Source of the DNA: Ciona savignyi | Taxonomy: Eukaryota; Chordata; Ascidiacea; Phlebobranchia; Cionidae | NCBI GenBank assembly: GCA_000149265.1 | Contig: CH003265.1 | Location: 116,536-180,535, forward strand | Length of the DNA stretch: 64,000 nucleotides | Direction of reading: 5' to 3' | In this document: piece after piece, positions 46,101 to 57,117 of the stretch | Numbering within the stretch: position 1 is the first letter of the stretch | Layout: each line of letters opens with the position of its first letter | Program-made: the position numbers and the translations under genes | The notes under the pieces: generated by a model | Told to the model about the DNA's origin: nothing | Databases searched by the model: none | The model's input: only the letters and a program-made list of their open reading frames with translations

Positions 46101-49100
46101 CTGGTGTTCTTTAGTTTCGTTTCTAATCTATACACACTTTAAAAATATGGTTTGATAAAATTCTTGTTTTTCATATTTTGCATGCTCTTGGGCTATAGTA
46201 TTTATTCCGTCACAAAGCAAGCACGCAATCGCTTTCTTTTTTTCCGCAGGTCGCCGACTCTCTGGCCGGTCGGCAGGTAACCAGCTTTGCAATTTTTACC
46301 ATTCTCGTCCAATTATCTTTGATACTTAGCCGCCCATTCCCACACGCAGATAGCTGTACGGAAGAGCATTTATTTGTCTTGATACAGAACATTGAAAACG
46401 ACGTGCTCCGAGAGCTACGAACTTTGCAGGCATGTTTGCATATACCAATTAGGCTGCTGAAAGTGCTCCGAAATATACTTTGGAATAGAGCTTTTTTTCA
46501 CGGACGATTAAACCATTTTACGATGCTTACACAACAATTTAACCAGCAAGGTCAAAATACACAAAAGAATCCTTATTTAGCTTAAAAAATCAGACTGTAT
46601 TTCTATAATACTTTTTTCAAATCAATCTGTCACTGTCACAAATCGTTTATTTTTACAGACATCCCGTTCATCGCGTGTACAGAGGCTACGAAACGCACTT
46701 ACAGTCACATTTAACAAAGCCGACCAAAACGCGGTAGGTTTATATTCATATCATACCACCTGTCCATCAAAATATTTTCGACGCCAATAGGCCTTTACAG
46801 CGTTGTATTTTATTTAAACTATTCATATCAATTTAAATACTGAGATAATAGCTTTTTTAGTATTTCGTTATACCATAAATATATTTTTTAATAGTATCGA
46901 TATACTTAAACATAAAGATGTTTTTGTTTGCATAACCTGTGTCTGCTTTATAAATGGTTCGCGAATGCAGAAATTCGATTTCACATACATTGTTTTAAAG
47001 GGCAGATACAGCAGACACGCGCACCATAAAATGTTAACTATTATAACCAATTTCTAAAATTAAAGTTAAATCTGCGTCGTAACGGGTTTATAACAACTCC
47101 AATGTATAAAAATTTCTACCTATCCTATTATAAAACAACCATTTAAAATGCCTCGTTTTATACTATAAAATGCCTCGTTTAATTACAATCGTTCAACTGT
47201 CCAATTACTCAATTTATTATTTTCATTGAGGTAAACCTAGAAGGCACAACCTTGTTTTATATTCCTTTATTACACTTCATTTATTTAAATAAGTATTTAA
47301 TTTTTGATTGGTCTTACTTTTTTTGCGTGTTCATTTTTGTGTCGTTTTTCTTCTTCTTTTTGAATTTCTTTAGCGTATGGATGTGATACACATTATTACT
47401 ACGAATTGAGGACGACGTTATACAGATCATCACATCCCACAGTCGGGTTGCCGAAGGAAGTGTGATACATACAAGAAGGACATTGGCACAGTTTTGTTTA
47501 TTAATCCACTGGTTCAGGGGAACATTTTCTCAGCAAATTGCTATACCGACTTCCTTATTCCGATTAGTTTCAAAGCCTTCATGATTAGCAAACCAGCTAA
47601 AGTTTCTGGTTGCTGTACTTAAGTTATATTTAAAAGTATTGTTACTTCATTTTGCAAAGGTAGAAACACAAGATAAATACAGCAAACAAACGTTGCATAC
47701 TGCCATCGAGGGACATTGGTCACGGGTGATTTGGTTGGCACTCGATGGCAGCAAGAAATCCCGTATACACACATTTAAACTGATTTCGCTTACGGGTGGC
47801 ATAACCTTGTGTTGACAGAACAACGAAATAGACTTAAAAGAACTTCGGAAATATTTGGAAGTGAAGCACGCTGCGCAGTGCGTGTCCACGTTTGCACATA
47901 GATGCGACGGAGATTTGAATAACAGCGTAATAACGCTATCTGAATGGAATCGATTTCTGTTTAACCGTGAGTATCTACCAATTGACCATGTAAGCTGGTA
48001 TTGTTTAAAAATCAAATTTGTGTCATTAAACTTTTAGTTTGTACATTTTATTCTACACCCTAAAATCGTTAAGTATTATTGTTATAATATCGCTTTAATG
48101 TCAACACATAAAATTATTGTTAACACCCGTGTGGAGACATATTCATTTCTTTTATTATTTTACGACTTAATTCGTTTTCGATACCTGCATTTCCGTAATC
48201 TTATCGATGCAGTTATAATCATTGCACAGTTAGGTATCCTCGGTACACTTAGGCCGGTGCATTCTGTTTGAGTTATTTATTCCTAAAAAGTATTTTTATT
48301 TCAGTATCTCTGGTTCCAGCCACTCAAACCACGGTCTCAATTGTACCCCAAACAGTTCGACCTACCGCTGGTAAGACGTCATGTAACTTTCAAAAGACGT
48401 GCGATTTTAAAAATTCCAAATCATGGTCTCCCCGTCGCCGCATAAGCGTATCAATCGTGTTAGATAACAGCGTGAAACGTGTCACCATCAATCCCTCTAT
48501 CTAATGTCTATTATATTAACTAGGTTCTGTAAACTGTGAAAATAGCGTCTTTAAACGCTTGTCATTGTATACGTTATTGACTTGTCTAACGTGTAAGCCT
48601 TTGAATAAAGAGTTTTCTTGATTAAAACCTTATCGACGAAGTAATGCTCTGCAGAAGCCCTTATCGGAATATATCTCAAACACCCGTTATCAACGAGCGA
48701 TGAAAACTTTAATCCATGTTAACAACGTCTATTTTGTTAATACTTTAGGTCGGCCACCCATATCTATTCTGGACGAATCGGTGGTTCCGCTGGTGGGAAA
48801 GTGCTATCTCAGTAACCATGCGAATACATGTTCCGTTCCCTTTCAAACCCCGGTCACCTATGAGGCTTGTTGCAACGGTCTGGGGTTAGGCTGGGGTGAA
48901 CGCTGCATGTCATGCGAAGCAGGTAGATACTGCATTTGTCTGGTTGAATTTAGTAAACTGGTGTTTAAACTCTACACAATTAATGTGGACGACTCCTTAA
49001 TGGCAAATCGAGACCAGAAATATAAGTATTAAAGTCTTCTAACGCTAGAATGTCACATCCAATGCACGGATGTCAAAGCAAATCGAAAAAAGCGGCCTAA

Positions 49101-52100
49101 GACTACCTTTGCCACCCAAGATAGTTAATTAGATTATGGGACTAGTTTAAATAGTTAATTTAAATGTATAGCCTGGTACACTTAACCATATATGCTGGTT
49201 TTTTTAGTATTTTTATCGCTTTTTACTAAACACTACTTTATCTATACACCCCCTTAAACCTGGTGTTACCCGAAAATTGGCAGAAATGTTCCTATCATAT
49301 GCAATACACGGTAATAGCATCGGTAACCCGCCTGTGTGCACGAAAAAATCAGACAAATTCCCTTTTTTAACGCCACCTGTGTTTTCTCCTCCGGAGATAA
49401 ACATGAGTATTCTGTCCTGTATTATTCTAATACATTTACACCCTGACGCATAACAAACGGTCAAAACTTTGTACGTATACTTGTTTACTTAAATACCTTT
49501 TGTACGAGTATATTTTTTTACCAAAATAAAAAAAAAAATTTTCTGTTTCAGTATACAGTCGACGCAAAAACATCTTTAAAGGTTGGTCTTTTCCAAAACA
49601 TTTCATAAAAGATAGCGTCTTTCGAAAAAAAATTATCTCATAATATCTTATGTATTAACAAGAGATATATTTGATATATATATCATTCGCAGTATTTAAT
49701 CTGCTCTTAGATTGGAAAATTTGTTTATGTTTACACTAATATTTTAAACCAGGATTAAAAATGGTTTAAAAATAGTTGTGTTATGTGACCTACGTAGTTT
49801 AAATTATGTTGTTTAGATCTTGGTGGCCAGTGTAGAGGATCAGCTGCTAAAGGGGTGGAATCGCTGGTTATTTACGACATTATGTCGGAATACGCACTTG
49901 TATCGCCTTTACAAGTAAGCTGTTTAAAATTTAGAAAGAATTATTTTATCACATACTTGTTAGTAGACTTTAGTCTTGCAGTGTTGCGAGTTTACAAATT
50001 TTCAAAAATTTGCACTTTGTTTGATAAGGTTGTCAAACTTGTGTTACACGTAACAAAAGCCAATGATGCTTAGGCCTACAGAAGATAAACATAAGCGTTG
50101 GGATTAGGCGTTAAGAGACCAAAGAATTTTCTCTCGGATAAGCGAAATCAAGCGGTTATGCTGTTTTTGTACCTGTAAATTAGTATATATTGAACATTAC
50201 AGTATGCCCAAAAGTGTGTAACTTGGTGTCGATGTCTGCTTTGACAAACTGATGTATAAAACGTCTTTGATATGGTGACCATACGAAGTGTTATTCCAGA
50301 ACCTTTATCTTTTCAATACTGTAAACCGCGAAGATGTACAATCGGCAGTGTGTTGTTTGGATTGTAAGATTGCTAGCGGCCATAAAACCGTCACGGAAAT
50401 GAGGTCTGTACTTATTTTAACTAAGGTCTTCAGAAATATAAAAGACTGAAACGAACACCTTTTGAAAACATAAATATTTTATTCTTGTTTGCTCTTCGTT
50501 CCAGCCCACACTTCCGGCGATGGATCGCATTAACAGCTCTCTTCTGTGGAAATTTGCACAACTAGACGTAAACGGGGTAAGGTATTGATAGATTGTATAT
50601 CAGACCTGTCACGCATGCAACCTATTTAACTTCACGTCATCGAATTATTTATAAGGCATGAAAAGGTTTTACTTTGTTCGCGCCTGGTGGCAACTGCATA
50701 TCGCTGAGGCAAACAGAAAACCCGCGCCAGTATTGTGTATGGATCGGTAGCTCTAAACCTTCGACCACAAAACCGCACCCGCGTTTTGTATATCTTATTA
50801 GCTTATGTTACCCAAATCACTGCATCAGGTCGGATATCCTGTATATGTGTGTTTTATATTTTTGATCTTGTATTAATCCACATTGTGGCTAGTTTTTCAA
50901 TTACCGAATCGCACAATTGCGCAATGGATCTCTTACTCAGGATGATGTCATTACGTCACGTGAGCTTAGAGCCTTTCGCCGGCGTCTGAGATCGGTGCTT
51001 TCGAAATACTGCTTCAAGTTTTTCGCAATTCGATGCGACAAAGACAGGAATCAAAGAATGACGTCAGCTGAATGGTTGGAATGCCTCACACCAGGTGCTA
51101 GAGAAATAGCATTAACGCCCACTTATCGCGGATAAGTAGGGGGCTTTGTTCAATAACTTAGAAATGCTAAATCGTAAAGGCCACTTCCCACTGCTGTGAT
51201 TCATATGGGAAAATAGTTAAGTAAATAAAATTAGACGTTTTCAAATTAAAAATGCCACTTCTTCCGAATGTGGACAATTCCCGCATAAATTAAACATAAT
51301 CCCCAAAAGTGTTTTGTCAACGGTCCTATATTATTGTATCTTATAATTAAAGCTTTTGCTACCACAACCTTTGACCGGCGTGTACGATACAAAACTTAAC
51401 AAATTTAAACCATTCAAGCCCTCCGATACTTAAAATGTAGCTTTTACTTTGCACTATTTTAACTTTACTTTACTGTGGGGAGCAAGACCGTCATAAATGT
51501 TTTTTTTCAGTATTGCCAACCGTATCAACCGTGGCAACCAGTCGTATAACGCCAACTTCAGAAGCCGGTCAGTACATTCTTCGATACTTTGCAACATTGA
51601 TATTTGGCTTCTTACACTATCGTAATCGGGGTAAAATTTTCTGCAGGTCCTTCAGCGCGAACGTGCATAAGCGAACGGGAGAAATCGCTTCTGCTTCAAA
51701 GTTCAGGAACAAACGTCTATGTTCCCCAATGCGAAGGTGGTTTAAGGCTCACATTTGTTCGGACGGTTGGCTCTTACCTACCGCATATGGACTGTCAGTG
51801 AAAATGACAGAACGGAAAACACGCGCCAGCAAAACGATTGTACCCGTAAAGTGGCGTGGACGTTCTCTGAACCCAGTGGTTAAACAATTTGAACAAAAAT
51901 GGTGGAAATATATAGGCCTACACTGTATTGTACACGATGCAATAGCTGCGGTAATCCGACGGTAGACACGATATAAAATGACGATGCCTTATTAACTCCT
52001 GCATTTTCTTTTCCAGTGTAATTTATAAATGGAGGCAAATTGATTAATCGTTAAACACTTGGTTAATTAATAAAACTTAATGATCTGTTTTTATATAACC

Positions 52101-53294
52101 TACATACCTTTATTCCAGGCAATTTATTCAATCCAGTTCAATGTCATGCAAGTGCAGGGTACTGTTGGTGCGTAACAACTGACACGGGCCATCCAATAAT
52201 AGGCACGACTGCTGGAAGGTGAGTGTTTCAGTGCAATTTTGGATATTCTTGAATATCTTTGTGGATGGTCAAATGCTATACGTTATCGCACGGGCAATCG
52301 CCTCCTGAACACCTCCAAGTTATCGGATTTGTGAGTCTACTAGGTTAGACTACACAGTCCCTGTAACCATTCTCAGGACGCAACCTACTAGCCAATGGCT
52401 GTTTCGATACATAAACCTGTTAACATCTTTTATACAGCGACAGCAACCTGAATTGCTCTCGACACAGCACAATAGCGCCACCTAACCGTAACACTTCCCC
52501 ACCGGTTATTAAAGGTGAGACAACAAAGCCAAATTTTCGAGTTTTGCTTTTTAATTTAATTTAGTATTTGAATTTATTGCAAATTGTTGTTATGTGTGTA
52601 CTCATAATAACGATATATATAAGCATCAGGCATTTTAATTTTTTTATTACAATACGATTAAACCTTTCTTTATCTTCTGCAGGTTGCAAAAAGACATTCG
52701 TGCCTTCCGCACTGGAAACTATTTCTACTAGGTTGCGAGGATCCCCTGGGTAATTGACTTTATAAAATTGTAAATGCAATAGTTCGCTGCTGTCTGTTTG
52801 AAAGACGGACAAACTGTTGGTTTTGGTTGTTTTTTTACTTCTTGCGTAGTTTCTTATCAATCTGGTCAAAAAGTTTTTAAATATTTTCTAACATATGTCT
52901 AAATAGTGTTATAGATTTTGTTATAGAAACCCTTAGTGTGCCCATTATTAGAACCGTTTCGTATAGGAGTCTGTACAGGAATTGGTCAGGTCAACCATTT
53001 GGCCACAAATTGTTCAAACCTTTTTGTTGTGACAGGTCGGGTGAAAACTATGTTACCGCAACCAGCTGGTTCTTTGAGCTACTCGACAAGAATCACGACG
53101 GAATGCTTAACAAAAGAGAATCCAGAGGCATGAAGAAAAAGTTGAAAGGCAAGATCGGCCCTATGCGTTGTGTTCGACGCCTCGTGAAATCGTGTGACGC
53201 GAACAAAAACAAGAAAATAGACGAAACCGAATTTTTTGCATGTCTTGGAGTGTCTCGAGGTAGAACAAGAGTTTATACTTATTTAATTTTATGA
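40101..53294 (+). CDS. SMOC/SPARC-like secreted multi-EC matrix protein, 18 exons
   Basis: Exons: 40101-40208, 43725-43887, 44774-44977, 46250-46276, 46350-46429, 46659-46733, 47819-47966, 48305-48370, 48749-48922, 49817-49914, 50505-50576, 50893-51094, 51511-51567, 51647-51736, 52119-52218, 52438-52514, 52683-52749, 53036-53294. All are in phase, giving 688 residues. Order: signal peptide (1-20); Kazal (46-89, YCGSDGTTFRNSC); thyroglobulin type-1 (92-158, CTSDGRYAPHQC, CVCLDPEGKMIPG); EC1 (about 170-268); Thr-rich linker; TB-like domain (305-355, VTYEACCNGLGLGWGERC); EC2 (about 360-471); Thr-rich linker; thyroglobulin type-1 (493-555, YVPQCEG, GYCWCV); linker; EC3 (about 582-675, DKNHDGMLNKRE, DANKNKKIDETE). 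SMOC-type proteins are Ca-binding matrix modulators of BMP/growth-factor signalling; the role here is inferred. Intron 5 is GC-AG. The EC2 loop intron has a problematic acceptor. The 3' end after VSRG may be incomplete. Confidence 0.82.
44398..44640 (+). repeat. tRNA-derived SINE family B, two tandem copies
   Basis: ATTCGTGATTTC begins each copy (44398 and about 44533). Both carry GTGTG-CC-AATG-TTA, GACCGAT and CAGTCCTAGTGACAAGCC / CAATCTTAGTGACGAGCC. They lie in intron 2 of the SMOC-like gene and match the copy at 5385-5525. Confidence 0.6.
47415..47545 (-). repeat. SINE family A, old relic
   Basis: CAGATCATCACATCCCACAG, GTCGGGTTGCCG and TTAATCCACTGGTTCAGGGG keep the order of the reversed family consensus, with large losses. 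It lies in intron 6 of the SMOC-like gene. Confidence 0.45.
49235..49435 (+). repeat. SINE family A, old 3' relic
   Basis: CGGTAACCCGCCTGTGTGC, TTAACGCCACCTGTGTTTTC and GGAGATAAACATGAGTATTC resemble the SINE 3' half. It lies in intron 9 of the SMOC-like gene. Confidence 0.4.
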
Positions 53295-53543
53295 CTAGAT
53301 TCTAATAGTTTAGTTGAATTGTCAATTGTGCTAGATTTTCTTTGTTTTTTTTGCATTGTGCCCCACTTCCAAATATTACCCCCTATTTTTTCCATTTCTC
53401 GCATATATACGCCAATCCCATTACAAGAAGTGTCCTAATAGACAATCTATTATCCTAATAGACCATTAAGGCGGCTTAAATATAACTTTTGGTTTTAAAA
53501 TTATTACAATCTTTTAATTAATTACCTGTTTTATATCAGCCAG

Positions 53544-53977
53544 GACAGTCCATCCAATCGACAGATTACCGCTATTTGGTGGTTTAGGTAAGTTTTAGTT
53601 TTCATTTACGCCTAATTTATCCTAAGTTGTGGAAACAGTCTTGTATTTATGGTGTGCTTTAATTTTTATCGTGGATTTTAGCAAGAAATTGTTGTTACAA
53701 AATACAGTTCGTATCCATTAATTCGATTTAGAAAAACGGTAAGGTGTGATTTAGATCCAACACCTTTTTAGAAAGCACAAATGTTTATTGTTGTGTTTGG
53801 GGATATTGAGAGGTGTTAAAACATTTATCAAAATTTCGTGTTTCCTCCGCCATTAAAACAATTGTCTCGGTGCATTATATCACCAAAAATATCGTCAGGT
53901 TACAGCCGAGATACCGGATCAATTACAGTGTGGTAGACCATCAAAATAGCGGTAATCTGTCGATTGGATGGACTGTC
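53544..53977. mobile_element. 434-bp element with 32-bp perfect terminal inverted repeats
   Basis: The left arm GACAGTCCATCCAATCGACA... (53544-53577) is the exact inverse of the right arm ending ...GATTGGATGGACTGTC (53946-53977). The ~370-bp interior is AT-rich with no transposase. A clear target duplication was not found. It lies just past the last assigned exon of the SMOC-like gene and mimics a splice-flanked exon. Confidence 0.7.
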
Positions 53978-55330
53978 GTTTAATTACCACGCAATTTACC
54001 TTATTGCATCTTTACAGCCTAAGATATCTGAAAAGACCAACTTCAAGACTACCACAGTACATAATAGAGGAGATAGTAATAACTTCAATGAATCCTCGTT
54101 TTTTTGAATATCAACACATTCCCAATGTTTCCTTTCATGTAAATAGGGCATATAGCGCGCTTTTATATTGCAATATCTTTATACAACATCTTTATACAAT
54201 GTATATACAAGTGAACCCGACGTCGCAACACGGTGCCTTTCATGGTGTTTTGTTAACGGAAGTATTCGTATTGTTGTTACCAGTATCGCGATTTGGCTAT
54301 TTATTGTGATCGTTTATGTTCCTTTCTATTTTCATGAATACAACATTTGTCACACACTTTTGTGCTTTAAACCGTAGGCCTATTATAGGCTATGTATGGG
54401 ATAAAAGAATGTCATAGGCCTAGGATATACGATATTCTGTTTTATCGGGGCAAAGGGGGAAATGCAGAAAAGTTATCACGCCGGCAATTGCTAGTTTACC
54501 TCGCCTCCATATAACCGAAGCCATTGAAGTATGGTGCGTATAACTGAGATGTTCCTTCGGTACGAAAAGAACTCATTGACCCAATAAATTAAGGGCGGTG
54601 TCCCTTTAAATTCAATATTATAGGGTCCATACTCTCACGGATTAAGCCAGCCAGCCTTTGTGGTGTACCTGAAAAAGTATTATTTCTTTTGTTTTTGGTT
54701 ATTCCATTATCCAGTGGATTTACATAACGACTGTTATGTGCTTTGTCCAGTGACACAAGAAAGTAGCAATAGGCTGATTTTGATCTCGTCACCTTTGGGT
54801 ACAGCTCGAAGTTACAGCCAGAGTTATAATGCCTTTAAACAACATTAACATTCATTATTAAGCATATTCTTGCAATACTAGACAGCCAGCTTTTGCGTCG
54901 TTTAGACCCCAAGAATAAAAGATCTTCTATGCGGACCTACTAGTTTTAAAAGATTTCTATGGCCTTTGTGGATCTGTATTCTGTGTTCATATTTCGGCAA
55001 ATAAACCATTAATACCATTATACGTTTGTTTGCAATTCAACGGCGATTGAAACGAAGTGGTTTATTAGACTATGAAGTAAAGGTGGTAGAACGTGGCAGT
55101 AAAGTATAATATTTTCAGTAACAGCTACGGAGATATAGCTTGTAGTAAACTATGAGTGTGACTGTTTCGTAGGTTAGACTGACTGATCGATCGTAGGCGT
55201 CCAACCGCAATCATAACATAGATAGATACGTCAGTTGTATCTTGACAAGTGCGAAAATGTACATAAAATAATTTATATATGGTTATTATAAGCAAATTCA
55301 TGAAAACACCATGGTGTATTGCAGTACCGG
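53978..55330. other. Intergenic, no recognised gene
   Basis: Frames at 53968-54377 and 54589-54848 lack domains. It may contain the 3' UTR of the SMOC-like gene, but no convincing poly(A) signal close to 53294 was seen. AATAAA occurs at about 54585 and 54993. Confidence 0.4.
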
Positions 55331-55852
55331 GGTGCCTCTAAATATTTAGTCTGGCCGGGGCCAGTTGGTCTAGCACTCTAGCGGTTAAGTGCATCGCATT
55401 TCAATCGAAAGGTTGCAAGTGCAAAACTGGTCACTGGCTAGTCGGTTGTGTCCTTGGGCAAGGCACTTTACGGACATTGCCTGAACCCAGCGGATTAATT
55501 GGTTCTACCAAGTTTAAGGAACGTTTCCAACATAATACAACACACTGCAATAGCTCCGGTAACCCGACGGTGGGTGCGAGGTGATCTGACGGTTGCCTGT
55601 GTGTTAACCCCCTTGGTTTTCCCATTCAAGGGGATACACATTAATATGCTATCCTATCCTACAGGATCGCTTGGAGCGCCTTGCTTACTTAGATTGCTAT
55701 GGAAAGTAATTCTTACCCTGTCCCAAACACTAATCTTAATCCCAGAATTAACCTTAACCCTTACCCTAACATTAATATCATGGCTTTTGTAATTACAAGG
55801 TATAGTAAGCGCTCCATGCCATCCAAGCGATCCTGTAGTATTTAGAGGTACC
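55331..55852. mobile_element. MITE family A copy split by a SINE
   Basis: The left terminus GGTGCCTCTAAATATTTAG (55331) is cut by the SINE at about 55356-55660. The MITE resumes CTACAGGATCGCTTGGAGCG and ends GATCCTGTAGTATTTAGAGG followed by TACC at 55852. The interior runs opposite to the copy at 56049-56305 (ATTAACCTTAACCCTTACCC versus GTTAGGGTTAGGGTTAAAAT). Confidence 0.85.
55356..55660 (+). repeat. SINE family A, full-length reference copy
   Basis: tRNA-like head (AGTTGGTCTAGCACTCTAGC, GGTTGCAAGTGCAAAACTGG), the CCTTGGGCAAGGCACTTTAC body, ACACAACACACTGCAATAGC, CCGACGGTGGGTGCGAGGTG, TTGGTTTTCCCATTCAAGGGG and a TATCC-type tail. About 300 bp. The best copy in the window and the guide to all others. 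Confidence 0.9.
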
Positions 55853-56048
55853 AGTACCAGGTTCTTATTTAGTTTGAAAAAAACCTAAAACTACTGTTGT
55901 TGTTGCTGAAGTAATTTCAGAATGATACACATGGATATGGTGTAAAGATCACTGGCCAGTATGAGAAGTACCATATAGCAACTTGCTCGAGCTTATTAAT
56001 TGATTGGTGGAAATCAGACTTATTCTTTTAAATTGGCCATTATATTCT

Positions 56049-56305
56049 GGTACCTCTAAATACTACAGGATCGCTTGGAGCGCTTAGATCACTTGCATCG
56101 CTTAGATCACTTGCAGCGCTTGGATCGCTTACTATACTTTTTAATTGCAAAAGCCGTGATAAACATTATGATATTAATGTTAGGGTTAGGGTTAAAATTA
56201 GTTCTGGGGTTGAGATTAGTGTTTGGGACAGGGTTAGAATTACTTTTCATAGCAATCTAAGCAATCCAAGCACCCTGAGCGATCCTGTAGTATTTAGGGA
56301 CACCC
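56049..56305. mobile_element. MITE family A copy
   Basis: Starts GGTACCTCTAAATACTACAG and ends GATCCTGTAGTATTTAGGGA followed by CACCC. The interior includes short direct repeats of CGCTTAGATCACTTGCA and AATGTTAGGGTTAGGGTTAA, then ACAGGGTTAGAATTAC. Confidence 0.85.
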
Positions 56306-56571
56306 TTCCATTATTTTGCTAACCATTGACATGCACTGTTTCTCATTCCAGTCGGCCATATGAGTATGGCTTTACCCATTACCACACATGTCTCTTACAA
56401 GTATTCTGTTTCAAACTTAAAAGCTTTTTGTGATTGGCAGAACAATGTTTTTCAGTAAGCTATTGCAATTCACTTCGTTTACAATTACTACATTGGCTAG
56501 TCTTTTTAAAAAAAGGTATGTGTTAAAGTGTAATAATGTCAATGTACAACAGAAAGATATACCATGTATAA

Positions 56572-57109
56572 CAGTGGTTCCCAACCTGGGGGTCGCGACC
56601 CCCAAGGGGGTCGCAAAGCATGTTAAAGGGGGCCGCGAAGCTGTTGCTAATGCAAGAACAAGTGAATGTCAGTGGGACTGGGTACCGGTACGCTACTAGT
56701 ATGTGCTTTCTTGTGTTTAATTTTCCATTAAGACATTTCATTCGGATTGCTAGTAGCACAATATTATTGTATCAGTATGCGTCCATTGTGATGTCATATC
56801 GTCCACTGTGATGTCATAAAACTATGACCACATGACTGAGAACGTGCAATAGCTGTAAATTGGAACTCTATTAGAGAAGTAGCCTAGTATTATTATACAA
56901 CAGAAATCAGTTAAAACTTGAAATTGATAAAAATAGTTAAGGGGAGCATGATACACGTTTAGCTGCAGACCTACAAGGTGTTCAACCATCACACCGATTT
57001 GTTAATAAATGCATGTAAAACATTTTTGTGCTTGAATATAAGCGTGGGTCACGGAATCTGCGAAAAAAATTTAAGGGGGTCACCTAAACAAAAAGGTTGG
57101 GAACCACTG
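56572..57109. mobile_element. hAT-type MITE with perfect 8-bp target duplication
   Basis: Ends CAGTGGTTCCCAACCTGGGG and, inverted, CAGTGGTTCCCAACCTTTTT. ATGTATAA flanks both sides exactly (56564-56571 and 57110-57117). 538 bp, no transposase coding. CAGTGGTTCCC ends and 8-bp duplications are hallmarks of hAT elements. Confidence 0.92.
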
Positions 57110-57117
57110 ATGTATAA

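Noticed and set aside
53540..53590. Apparent additional SMOC-like exon (ARTVHPIDRLPLF...)
   Set aside because: It has an AG before and GT after and fits phase 1, but it coincides with the left arm of a perfect inverted repeat, so it is more likely transposon sequence.
55370..55450. tRNA gene
   Set aside because: Only box A/B-like text followed by the conserved SINE body; it does not fold as a complete tRNA with acceptor stem, so it is a SINE head.
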